64,000 bases of DNA from Mesorhizobium sp. M1D.F.Ca.ET.043.01.1.1 (GTDB taxonomy: Bacteria > Pseudomonadota > Alphaproteobacteria > Rhizobiales > Rhizobiaceae). Position numbers and translations under genes: made by a program. The stretch is taken from contig NZ_CP034444.1 of the NCBI RefSeq assembly GCF_003952385.1, positions 5,903,001 to 5,967,000 of the forward strand. Direction: 5' to 3'. Below the pieces are notes generated by a model. The model made no database searches and had not been told where the DNA came from. It saw only the letters and a program-made list of their open reading frames with translations. Positions 18,085 to 25,603 of this stretch are shown here, piece by piece (position 1 is the first letter of the stretch; every line of letters starts with the position of its first letter).

Positions 18085-19107
18085 ATGCATGTCACGCTCG
18101 ACACGATGGTAGATACATTGAAGGCGGCGGCCGAATCCAGCCGCCTGCGCATCCTGGTTCTGCTGTCGCGCGGGGATCTCACGGTCTCTGATCTTACCGA
18201 GATCCTGGGCCAGTCGCAGCCGCGCGTCTCTCGACACCTGAAGCTGCTGCTCGATGCCGGGCTGATCGGCCGCTACCAGGAAGGCTCCTGGGCCTTCTTC
18301 AGGCTGTCGGATACGGACAGCTCGCGCGATTTCGTACAGCGCCTGGTCTCCGGGGTGCGCGAGGCTGATCCGCAGGTGGTGCGCGATCTGGAGCGGCTGG
18401 CCGCGGTCAAGCGCAAGCGGCAGGACCGGGCCGCCGAATATTTCTCCGAGAACGCGGCGAGCTGGGATCGTATTCGCTCGCTGCATGTGCCCGATCGCGC
18501 GGTGGAAGCCGCATTGCTCAAGCTCGTCGGCAAGCGGCCGTTCCAGTCGATGCTCGACCTCGGCACCGGCACCGGCAGGCTGCTGGAGATCTTTGCGCCA
18601 CTCTACCGGCGCGGCGTCGGCATCGACATGTCGCGCGAGATGCTGACGGTGGCGCGCGCCAATCTCGACAAGGCGGGGATCGCCAACGCGCAGGTGCGCC
18701 AGGGCGACATCTTTTCACCGCCCGTCGAACGCAACGCCTTCGATCTCGTCACCATCCACCAGGTGCTGCACTATCTCGACGACCCGGCACGCGCCATCGG
18801 CGAAGCGGCGAGGCTGCTGCGTCCGGCCGGCAGGCTGGTCATCGTCGACTTCGCGCCCCATAATCTGGAGTTCCTGCGCGACCAGCACGCCCATATGCGT
18901 CTCGGCTTCTCGGACCGGCAGATCGCAGACTGGTTCGAGGAGGCAGGGATCGATCTCGAGGACAGCCAGGAATTCGAGCCGCGCGGGCAGGCCGAGGCCA
19001 GGCTCACCGTCAAGCTCTGGCTCGGCCGCGATCGCCGCCTTCTGATCGCGGACCCGTCCAACGACACGCTTCCAGCGAAAGCATATCCAATGGGGGAAAC
19101 AGCCTGA
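18085..19107 (+). CDS. ArsR/SmtB-type regulator fused to a SAM-dependent methyltransferase domain
   Basis: 340 residues. Residues about 5-95 form an ArsR winged helix (LKAAAESSRLRILVLLSRGD, then SQPRVSRHLKLLLDAGLI). No metal-binding ELCVCDL-type cysteine motif is present, so it is not a metal sensor. Residues about 145-280 form a class I methyltransferase fold with motif LDLGTGTGRLLEIF. Its stop and the metF start share one base (TGATG). ArsR regulators of methionine metabolism that sense S-adenosylhomocysteine (SahR) are known in Proteobacteria; an SAH/SAM-sensing role here is inference. ATG 18085 gives the best N terminus. Confidence 0.9.
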   Translation: MHVTLDTMVDTLKAAAESSRLRILVLLSRGDLTVSDLTEILGQSQPRVSRHLKLLLDAGLIGRYQEGSWAFFRLSDTDSSRDFVQRLVSGVREADPQVVRDLERLAAVKRKRQDRAAEYFSENAASWDRIRSLHVPDRAVEAALLKLVGKRPFQSMLDLGTGTGRLLEIFAPLYRRGVGIDMSREMLTVARANLDKAGIANAQVRQGDIFSPPVERNAFDLVTIHQVLHYLDDPARAIGEAARLLRPAGRLVIVDFAPHNLEFLRDQHAHMRLGFSDRQIADWFEEAGIDLEDSQEFEPRGQAEARLTVKLWLGRDRRLLIADPSNDTLPAKAYPMGETA

Positions 19108-20024
19108 TGAACCAGTTCCGCTTTTCCCGCCGCCCCGACATTGGCGACAAGGTCCGGGTTTCGTTCGAGTTCTTCCCGCCGAAGACCGACGAGATGGAAG
19201 CAAGGCTCTGGGACACCGTCACCCGGCTGGAGCCGCTCAAGCCGAGATTCGTCTCGGTCACCTACGGCGCCGGCGGCTCGACCCGCGAGCGCACGGCGCG
19301 CACGGTGAAGCGCATCCTCAACGAGACGACGCTGACGCCGGCGGCGCATATGACCTGCGTCGACGCGCCCCGTCACCAGGTCGATGCCGTCATCCGGGAA
19401 TTCGCCGACTTCGGCGTCACCCGTTTCGTCGCCCTGCGCGGCGATCCGGCCGCGGGCGTGGGCACCGCCTACCGACCGCACCCGGATGGCTATGCCAACG
19501 GCGCCGAACTGGTCGGAGCGCTGAAGAGCGTCGGCGATTTCGACATCTCGGTCTCGGCCTACCCCGAAAAGCATCCGGAAAGCCCGGATTTCGCCACCGA
19601 CATAGACATGCTGAAGCGCAAGGTCGACAATGGCGCGACGCGGGCGATCACCCAGTTCTTCTTCGACAACGATCTCTACGAGCGTTATGTCGAGCGGGCG
19701 CGCCGCGCCGGGATCTACATCCCGATCGTGCCCGGCATCCTGCCGGTGCACAATTTCACCCAGGTCGCCAATTTCTCCTCGCGCTGCGGCGCGCTGGTGC
19801 CGGCTTGGCTGGCCGAGCGCTTCGAAGGGCTAGAGAACGACCCGCAGACGCATGCGCTGGTGGCATCCGCCGTGGCGGCCGAGCAGGTGCTCGACCTCGT
19901 CGAGCGCGGCGTCGGCGATTTTCATTTCTACACGATGAACCGGGCCGATCTGGTCTTTGCCGTCTGCCACATGATCGGTATCCGCTCGCATGAGGCGGAG
20001 GCGGCCGGCTCGGCGGCAGCCTGA
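19107..20024 (+). CDS. metF: 5,10-methylenetetrahydrofolate reductase
   Basis: 305 residues, typical bacterial MetF. VSFEFFPPKTDEME near the N terminus is the FAD/folate barrel signature; TYGAGGSTRERT, AAHMTCVD, ALRGDPAAG and ITQFFFDNDLY follow in family order. Reduces methylene-THF to methyl-THF with NADH/FAD, feeding methionine synthase. It overlaps the regulator upstream by one base, so expression is tied to it. A repeat element and a strong terminator follow. Confidence 0.96.
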   Translation: MNQFRFSRRPDIGDKVRVSFEFFPPKTDEMEARLWDTVTRLEPLKPRFVSVTYGAGGSTRERTARTVKRILNETTLTPAAHMTCVDAPRHQVDAVIREFADFGVTRFVALRGDPAAGVGTAYRPHPDGYANGAELVGALKSVGDFDISVSAYPEKHPESPDFATDIDMLKRKVDNGATRAITQFFFDNDLYERYVERARRAGIYIPIVPGILPVHNFTQVANFSSRCGALVPAWLAERFEGLENDPQTHALVASAVAAEQVLDLVERGVGDFHFYTMNRADLVFAVCHMIGIRSHEAEAAGSAAA

Positions 20025-20028
20025 TGCT

Positions 20029-20069
20029 ATGTCGCCCAGAAGTGTGCAGCGGTTTGGGAGAACGACATG
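20029..20069. repeat. Mesorhizobium-type intergenic palindrome, copy A
   Basis: About 41 bases, running from ATGTCGCCCAGAAGTGTGCA to GGGAGAACGACATG, with ATGTCG/CGACAT ends. Same unit, in the other orientation, as the copies at 27862, 37961 and 59149. It starts five bases after the metF stop. Confidence 0.8.
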
Positions 20070-20092
20070 GATCACAGTGAGGACTGAAACGG

Positions 20093-20119
20093 AAAAGGCC
20101 GGGTGAAACCCGGCCTTTT
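20093..20119 (+). terminator. Rho-independent terminator of the metF unit
   Basis: Perfect 12-bp inverted repeat AAAAGGCCGGGT / ACCCGGCCTTTT with a three-base loop, ending in four T. It may act on both strands, also stopping readthrough from the minus-strand genes beyond. Confidence 0.9.
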
Positions 20120-20167
20120 CGAACTGTTCGGACTACTCTCGGTGCTGGTCTTCCCGGCTTCAGCGGG

Positions 20168-20254
20168 TCAGGGAAGAACGCCTATGATAAGGGCACCGAT
20201 GAATGCGAAAGCGGCACAAATCATCAAAGCGTTGATTGGCCTCGTCAGTCCCAT
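20168..20254 (-). CDS. 28-residue single-span membrane peptide
   Basis: Short ORF with start ATG at 20254 and TGA at 20168-20170. It begins MGLTRPINALMIC and continues AAFAFIGALIIGVLP: a positively charged N terminus, one transmembrane helix of about 19 residues and no soluble tail. The ribosome site is near-ideal: GAGGAGG (complement of 20262-20268), seven bases before the ATG. It resembles other bacterial one-span mini-proteins that modulate larger membrane complexes. Function unknown; the EamA transporter lies upstream on the same strand, 193 bases away. Confidence 0.65.
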   Translation of the reverse strand: MGLTRPINALMICAAFAFIGALIIGVLP

Positions 20255-20447
20255 GCCATAGCCTCCTCTTCAGAGCTATGGCCGGAATCTAGAGTCATTT
20301 GGGTCACAGGCAAGCGGAAAACGTGCTGCAATGCGACATGATTGTGGAATTTGCGACTTCGGATTTGCCGTTAGCCATTGAAACTCTTCGGCAAAAGCCG
20401 ACTTAGGAGTTGTGAATAAATTGTGGCGGCGCTGTGGCATGACACCG

Positions 20448-21368
20448 CTACCATCGGCCGAACAGGCGGCCGTCGATGGTGATCAGGCCGAGTCCGATCA
20501 GCACCATGCCGCCCATTTCGAAGAGCTGCAGCCGCTCGCCGAGGAACAGGAATCCGAGCAGCACGGCGCTGACCGGCACGATCAAGGTGACCAGCGAGGC
20601 ATTGGTGGCGCCGGCCGAGGCGACGAGGTTGAAATAGAGGATATAGGCAAAGGCCGTGGAGAGCAGCGCCAGCCCAAGCACGGCGGCCCAGACCGGGGGC
20701 GAAGCCGAAAGCAGCCGGGCCGGGCCGTAGGCAACCAGCACCACGGGGATCATGATGATGGTCGAGGCGGTCAGCTGCGCGGTGGCGATGACCGGCGAGG
20801 GCACCCCCTTGAAGCGTCGCGCGACCATCAGGGCGACCGCGTAGGAGAGCGAGGCGCCGATCAGCGCGAACTTGGCCCAGACCGGCCCGCCAAGGCCGGC
20901 AGCCAGACCAGGACCGATCATGACAGCCGTCCCGGCAACGCCAAGCGCGATGCCGGCCAGCTTGTTCCATGAGAGCTTTTCGTCGGTGGTGAGCGCATTG
21001 GCGAAGATCAGCGTCCAGAACGGCGTCGTGGCGTTGAGCACCGAGGCGACGCCGGCGCCGAGCTCGGTCTGGCCGGCGAAGATCAGCGAGAAAGGGACAA
21101 CGTTGTTGGTCAGCGCCAGCAGGAAGAACAGGCCGGCGTAAGGAAAGGCGAGGCGGAAGGACGGGCCGCGGACGGCCAGATAGAGCTGAAGCGCGGCCGC
21201 GGCGATCGCGACGCGAAACAGCACCAGCGCCAGCGGATGGATCTCCGACACGGCAATGCGGGCAAAGAAGAAGGAGCCGCCCCAGATCGCGCCGAGCAGC
21301 AGGAGCTGCGCCCAGTCCTTGAGCGTCATCGGGCCGCGCGTCGCCGCGGCGCCAACCGTAATCGTCAT
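20448..21368 (-). CDS. EamA/DMT-family transporter
   Basis: 306 residues with ten predicted transmembrane helices in two EamA repeats (about 15-145 and 155-300). Segments typical of the drug/metabolite transporter superfamily are LLLGAIWGGSFFFARIAV near the start and ALLSTAFAYILYFNLVASAG plus PVSAVLLGFLFLGERL in repeat 2. Probably an exporter of metabolites or amino acids; the substrate is unknown. I chose ATG 21368 because GGAGGG lies eight bases upstream, whereas an upstream GTG would sit directly on that sequence. Confidence 0.92.
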   Translation of the reverse strand: MTITVGAAATRGPMTLKDWAQLLLLGAIWGGSFFFARIAVSEIHPLALVLFRVAIAAAALQLYLAVRGPSFRLAFPYAGLFFLLALTNNVVPFSLIFAGQTELGAGVASVLNATTPFWTLIFANALTTDEKLSWNKLAGIALGVAGTAVMIGPGLAAGLGGPVWAKFALIGASLSYAVALMVARRFKGVPSPVIATAQLTASTIIMIPVVLVAYGPARLLSASPPVWAAVLGLALLSTAFAYILYFNLVASAGATNASLVTLIVPVSAVLLGFLFLGERLQLFEMGGMVLIGLGLITIDGRLFGRW

Positions 21369-21535
21369 GTCGTCCACCCTCCCAGGCCGATCGCAATCTC
21401 AGCCGCCGAACAGCTTCAAACGATATCCGGTCCGGCGGCAAGGGCCACCCGAAACCTGACCGATGGTTTGGCGTTGGCGGAAAGGGTGCAGTCGGCCGAG
21501 CGCCAAGGCGAGACACAGAACTGTTTTCTTTGGCG

Positions 21536-21541
21536 GCTAGC
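21536..21541. repeat. Left target-site duplication of the IS481-family element
   Basis: GCTAGC, repeated at 22577-22582 immediately after the right end. It fits the NCTAGN target preference described for IS481. Confidence 0.75.
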
Positions 21542-22576
21542 TGTGAGCTTTCGGGAGGTTGTCCATTCGGACCGGACCGAGGAGACTGGAGTTACCACGC
21601 TTCAGCATCCATCGGAGGATCCGAATGAACATCCATAAGAATGCCCGTCTCACACCGCTGCGTCGAGAGGAGATGGCGCTGTCGGTGATAGAAGGCGCTT
21701 TCTCCAAAGCCCATGCGGCGCGTGTCTACGGCGTGTCGGCCAAGATCGTGGCGCGCTGGGTCGAGCGCTACAAGTCCGAAGGGCGGGCCGGCATGATCGA
21801 CCGTTCCTCGCGGCCCGCCCATATGCCGCAGGCCACCGCTGCGTTGATCGCCGAGCGCATCATGGCGCTGCGGCGGCAACGTTGGACCGGCAAGCACATC
21901 GCCCATGAGGTCGGCGTCTCGCCCGCCACCGTTAGCCGGGTTCTCAAGCGTGCCGGACTGTCGCGGTTGCGGGATATCGAACCGGCCGAGCCGATCCGAC
22001 GCTACGAGCGCGAGCATCCTGGCGAGATGATCCATATCGATATCAAGAAGCTCGGTCGTTTCGAGCGCATCGGTCATCGCATTACCGGCAAGCGCACCGG
22101 CAATGCCAGCTCGCGCGGCAGCAGTTGGGAGTTCGTCCATGTCTGCATCGACGACGCCTCCCGCATCGCCTTCTCGCAGATCCTGCCCGACGAGAAAAAA
22201 GAAAGCGCCATCGCCTTCCTCAAGGCGGCGGTGGCCTACTACGCCAGCCTCGGCGTCACGATAGCCCGCGTCATGACCGACAACGGCTCCTGCTACAGAT
22301 CAAAGGCCTTCGCCAAGGCCTGCCGCGATCTCGGCCTCAAGCACGTCAGGACAAGACCCTATACACCCAAGACCAATGGCAAGGCCGAGCGCTTCATCCA
22401 GACAGCACTGCGCGAATGGGCTTATGCCATCGCTTATCCGACTTCAGATCACCGCGCCGCAGAGTTGCCGGTCTGGCTGCACAGATACAATTGGCACCGT
22501 CCCCACGGGAGCCTAAAGTCCAAAACACCTATCAGTCGCCTCGCTCTAACCGAGGACAACCTGTTGAGGCTCCACA
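21542..22576. mobile_element. IS481-family insertion sequence, complete
   Basis: About 1035 bp. Imperfect terminal inverted repeats TGTGAGCTTTC at the left and TGTGGAGCCTC (complement) at the right, TG...CA ends, and flanking GCTAGC duplications. It carries one intact transposase. The element sits in the spacer between the EamA gene and the decarboxylase, its right end 44 bases before the decarboxylase ATG. The exact ends are uncertain by a few bases because the duplicated target is itself a palindrome. Confidence 0.82.
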
Positions 22577-22581
22577 GCTAG
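21625..22581 (+). CDS. IS481-family transposase
   Basis: 318 residues, intact. An N-terminal HTH (KAHAARVYGVSAKIVARWVE) and second HTH (VGVSPATVSRVLKRAGL) precede an rve-type DDE domain: D in MIHIDIKKLGRF, D in VMTDNGSCYRS, E in KTNGKAERFIQTALREW. Ribosome site GGAGGA at 21614-21619 fixes the ATG at 21625. The last two codons, including the TAG stop at 22579-22581, lie beyond the element's right end, in the duplicated target GCTAGC, so insertion supplies the stop. Confidence 0.95.
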   Translation: MNIHKNARLTPLRREEMALSVIEGAFSKAHAARVYGVSAKIVARWVERYKSEGRAGMIDRSSRPAHMPQATAALIAERIMALRRQRWTGKHIAHEVGVSPATVSRVLKRAGLSRLRDIEPAEPIRRYEREHPGEMIHIDIKKLGRFERIGHRITGKRTGNASSRGSSWEFVHVCIDDASRIAFSQILPDEKKESAIAFLKAAVAYYASLGVTIARVMTDNGSCYRSKAFAKACRDLGLKHVRTRPYTPKTNGKAERFIQTALREWAYAIAYPTSDHRAAELPVWLHRYNWHRPHGSLKSKTPISRLALTEDNLLRLHS

Positions 22582-22592
22582 CTAGGATTAAT
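22564..22592 (+). promoter_or_regulatory. Candidate IS/flank hybrid promoter for the decarboxylase
   Basis: -35-like TTGAGG at 22564-22569 inside the right inverted repeat, 17-base spacer, -10-like ATTAAT at 22587-22592 in the flank just past the target duplication. Each hexamer matches four of six consensus bases. Transcription would start about 20 bases before the ATG. Confidence 0.35.
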
Positions 22593-22620
22593 TGTGCGCG
22601 CCCAGATCAAGGATTCCCCC

Positions 22621-23841
22621 ATGCAGCGATTCGAAAATGCCCGCGAGGCGGCACTGGCGCTTCGTCCGGACGATCCGGTCTACTGCTTCCGCCCGCAGGT
22701 TCTCAGGGCCGACGCCCTGCAGTTCATGGGCATGTTTCCCGGCAAGACCGCCTATGCGGTCAAGACCAACGGCGAGCAGATCGTGCTGAGGACGCTGGTC
22801 GAGGCCGGCGTCAGCGCCTTCGATGTGGCCTCGCCCGGCGAGTTCGCCGCCGTGCGCGCCGCCTCGCCGGATGCCGAGATGCTCTACATGCATCCGGTCA
22901 AGGCGCAGTCGGACATCAAGCTGGCGCTGGAGAAATACGGCATCCGGGTGATCTCGCTCGACCACGAGGACGAGATCACCAAGCTGACGCGCGTGGTGCG
23001 GGCGCTCGACCTCGATCCGGGCGCTCTCACCGTCTTCGTGCGCATCCAGACCAAAGGCCATGCCGCTTACGAGCTGTCGAAGAAATTCGGCGCCGGGCCC
23101 GCCAACGCGGTCGAGCTTGCCGAGCGGCTCAACCGCACCGGCTACAAGGTCGGCCTGTGCTTCCATGTCGGCAGCCAGATCGAGGACCCGGACACCTATG
23201 AGCGGGCGTTGGCCTCGGCCGACTGGGTGCGCAACCGGCTGACTTTCGACATTGCCGGGCTCGATGTGGGCGGCGGCTTTCCGGCCGAATACGGCCACGA
23301 TCCCAATCGCAAGCACATTGAGATGCCGTCACTCGGCCAACTTATGTCGCGGCTCGCAGGCGACCTCAAGGAATACCAGTTTGACGAGATGCCGCTGGTG
23401 GCCGAACCCGGCCGCGTCATCGTAGCGCGTTGCCTGTCGCTGATCGTGCGCGTGCTGCTGCGCAAGGGCAAGCGGCTCTACATCAATGACGGCATCTGGG
23501 CTTCGCTCTCGGATTCATGGACCGGCAAGATCACGCTGCCGGCGCGCTTCATCCCGGATCCGGCGATCCGCACGCGCAATGGCGCCGAGAAGAACATCGT
23601 GCCGTTCAAGGTCTGCGGGGCGACCTGCGATTCCGTCGACATATTGTCCAGGCCGTTCTGGCTGCCGGAAACGGTCGACACCGGCGACTGGATCGAGATC
23701 GGCCATATCGGCGCCTATTCGCTGTCGCTGAGGACGCGCTTCAACGGCTTCTTTCCCGATACGTTCGTCGAGGTGGCGACGCCGTTCGACGAGGGCGATG
23801 CGCCGGAAGGGTTTGCGAGCTTGGAAACCATGGCAGACTAG
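22621..23841 (+). CDS. Fold-type III PLP-dependent decarboxylase (ornithine/lysine type)
   Basis: 406 residues. The PLP lysine is K48 in AYAVKTN, followed by FDVASPGEF, HPVKAQSDI, CFHVGSQI and the glycine-rich GLDVGGGFP. The C-terminal active-site cysteine is in KVCGATCDSVD, the pattern of eukaryotic-type ornithine decarboxylases and the bacterial L/ODC group. It should make putrescine (and possibly cadaverine). The ATG at 22621 has AAGGA seven bases upstream. The IS481 element ends 44 bases before it, so its native leader and promoter are displaced. Its stop overlaps the convergent SDR stop. Confidence 0.92.
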   Translation: MQRFENAREAALALRPDDPVYCFRPQVLRADALQFMGMFPGKTAYAVKTNGEQIVLRTLVEAGVSAFDVASPGEFAAVRAASPDAEMLYMHPVKAQSDIKLALEKYGIRVISLDHEDEITKLTRVVRALDLDPGALTVFVRIQTKGHAAYELSKKFGAGPANAVELAERLNRTGYKVGLCFHVGSQIEDPDTYERALASADWVRNRLTFDIAGLDVGGGFPAEYGHDPNRKHIEMPSLGQLMSRLAGDLKEYQFDEMPLVAEPGRVIVARCLSLIVRVLLRKGKRLYINDGIWASLSDSWTGKITLPARFIPDPAIRTRNGAEKNIVPFKVCGATCDSVDILSRPFWLPETVDTGDWIEIGHIGAYSLSLRTRFNGFFPDTFVEVATPFDEGDAPEGFASLETMAD

Positions 23842-24569
23842 GCAACTCCGCCGCCGGCCTGGATGTTCTCGCCGGTAAGCCAACGGGCTGCGTCGCTGGC
23901 CAGGAAGACGGCGACATCGGCAACATCGCGTGGCGCGCCTATCCGGCCGAACGGCGACATGCCGGCTGCCACGGCGCGATCCCGCTCGGGCAGCAGGTCG
24001 GTGTCGGTGAAGCCCGGCGACAGCGCATTGACGGTGACGCCGCGCGGCCCGAGCTCGCGCGAGAGCACGCGAACGAACTGTTCGACGGCGCCCTTGCTGC
24101 CGAGATAGAGCGCGGTCTGCGTGAAGAACATCTTGGTGCCGCCGGTCGAGACGGCAATGATGCGGCCCCCGTCGCGGACACGCTTGGCCGCTTCCTGAAG
24201 CGTGAAGAACGTGCCCCTGGCATTGGTGCCGAAGACGAGATCGAAATCGGCCTCGCTTGCTTCGACGAGCGGCTTCATGACGGCGACGCCGACATTGGCA
24301 ACGACAATGTCGATGGCGCCGAGTTGGTCCTCGGTTTCGTCGAAGAGTCTGCGGACATCGGCCGGAATGGAAATATCCGCTTGAATGGCCAACGCCTTTC
24401 CGCCGTTGGCCGAAATGGCGGCGACCGCGTCATCGGCGGCTTTCCTGTTGCCGACATAGTTGACGACGACGGAGGCGCCCTTGGCGGCGAGACCCTCGAC
24501 GATGGCACGGCCGATGCCGCGCGAACTGCCGGTGACGATTGCGGTTTTGCCCTGCAACGATTGAGACAT
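23838..24569 (-). CDS. SDR family oxidoreductase (FabG-like)
   Basis: 243 residues, classical SDR: TGSSRGIGRAIVEGL (cofactor), VVVNY then N-R (NADP preference), catalytic Ser in VSTGG region and Tyr-x3-Lys in YLGSKGAVEQF, and the SPGFTDTDL after strand 6. Asn-Ala-Gly is replaced by VANVGV. Divergent from a LysR regulator (121-base spacer) that probably controls it. The substrate is unknown. The ends of this gene and the decarboxylase overlap by four bases tail to tail. Confidence 0.93.
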   Translation of the reverse strand: MSQSLQGKTAIVTGSSRGIGRAIVEGLAAKGASVVVNYVGNRKAADDAVAAISANGGKALAIQADISIPADVRRLFDETEDQLGAIDIVVANVGVAVMKPLVEASEADFDLVFGTNARGTFFTLQEAAKRVRDGGRIIAVSTGGTKMFFTQTALYLGSKGAVEQFVRVLSRELGPRGVTVNALSPGFTDTDLLPERDRAVAAGMSPFGRIGAPRDVADVAVFLASDAARWLTGENIQAGGGVA

Positions 24570-24632
24570 GATCGACTTCCTTCAACTCTTCGCGGCTGCG
24601 CCGGCGGCCGTTGGGTTGAGAGATAGTGACAT

Positions 24633-24652
24633 GCAATTGATCGAATAATTGC
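24633..24652. promoter_or_regulatory. Putative LysR-type operator
   Basis: Inverted repeat GCAATT-N8-AATTGC (20 bp) centred in the SDR/LysR divergent spacer, containing an ATTG...AAT core of the T-N11-A type bound by LysR regulators. No other palindrome stands out there. Confidence 0.5.
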
Positions 24653-24689
24653 CTATTATCTGACTGTGTTGTTAATCCAGGAATACATA

Positions 24690-25586
24690 ATGCGCGGGTC
24701 CGAATTCACCGAGCTCAAGGCGTTCGCGGCGATCGTGGAAGAAGGCAGTTTCGTCCGTGCGGCAGCGCGGTTGCGGGTGTCGCCGCCGGCACTCAGCCAG
24801 TCGATCCGGCTGTTGGAGGCGCGTATCGGCGTGAGGTTGCTCAACCGCACGACGCGCAGCGTCTCGCCGACCGTGGCCGGCGAGAGGCTGTTCACGCGCC
24901 TTGGCGTTGCGTTCGGAGAACTGGAAGACGCCGTCGCCGAGGTTCAGGCCGCGCGCGACAGGCCGGGGGGCTCGCTGCGCATCAACGTTCCGCGCGTCGC
25001 CGCGATGCGCTTCGTCGCGCCGGTTCTCGGCGACTTCCAGCGCACCTATCCCGACATCGCGCTGACGGTCATCGTCGACGACATGCTGACCGACATTGTC
25101 GAGGGTCGTTTCGACGCCGGAATCCGCCTCGGTGAGCGGCTGGAAAAAGATATGGTGGCAGTGAAGCTGAGTGAGGATCTGCAGATGGCAGCGGTGGCTG
25201 CTCCGGCCTATCTGGAAGGCCGCGCGGTGCCGCGTCATCCACAGGACCTGCACCAGCACCGCTGCATCAATTTCCAATGGCCCGGCGGGGGCAACATCTA
25301 CCGATGGGAGTTTTCGCGCGGCAAGCGATCGCTGGAAATCGCGGTCAAGGGAAGTCTCACCGTCAACGACACGGAGCTGTTGCTCAACGCCGCGCTGGAC
25401 GGGGCAGGCGTGGCCTACATGATTGATTATCAGGTGCAGCCATGGATCGAAAACGGCAGGCTGGTCCGGTTTCTCGAACCGTGGTCGCCCCGCTTTCCGG
25501 GTTTCTATCTATACCATCCGAGCCGCCGGCTCGTGCCCCCGGCGCTGCGTGCATTCATCGATTTCGTGCGGTCGAGGCGAGGTTAG
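24690..25586 (+). CDS. LysR-family transcriptional regulator
   Basis: 298 residues. The N-terminal winged HTH (FAAIVEEGSFVRAAARLRVS, then LSQSIRLLEARIGVRLLNR) is followed by a two-lobe periplasmic-binding-like effector domain (about 90-295). It is of the CrgA/DhcR-like subgroup, as judged by LRINVPRVAAMRFVAPVL and the DAGIRLGERLEKDMVAV segment. AGGA at 24679-24682 supports ATG 24690. It probably regulates the divergent SDR gene and itself through the palindrome at 24633. Confidence 0.94.
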   Translation: MRGSEFTELKAFAAIVEEGSFVRAAARLRVSPPALSQSIRLLEARIGVRLLNRTTRSVSPTVAGERLFTRLGVAFGELEDAVAEVQAARDRPGGSLRINVPRVAAMRFVAPVLGDFQRTYPDIALTVIVDDMLTDIVEGRFDAGIRLGERLEKDMVAVKLSEDLQMAAVAAPAYLEGRAVPRHPQDLHQHRCINFQWPGGGNIYRWEFSRGKRSLEIAVKGSLTVNDTELLLNAALDGAGVAYMIDYQVQPWIENGRLVRFLEPWSPRFPGFYLYHPSRRLVPPALRAFIDFVRSRRG

Positions 25587-25603
25587 AGGAATCTCGCCGC
25601 CAT

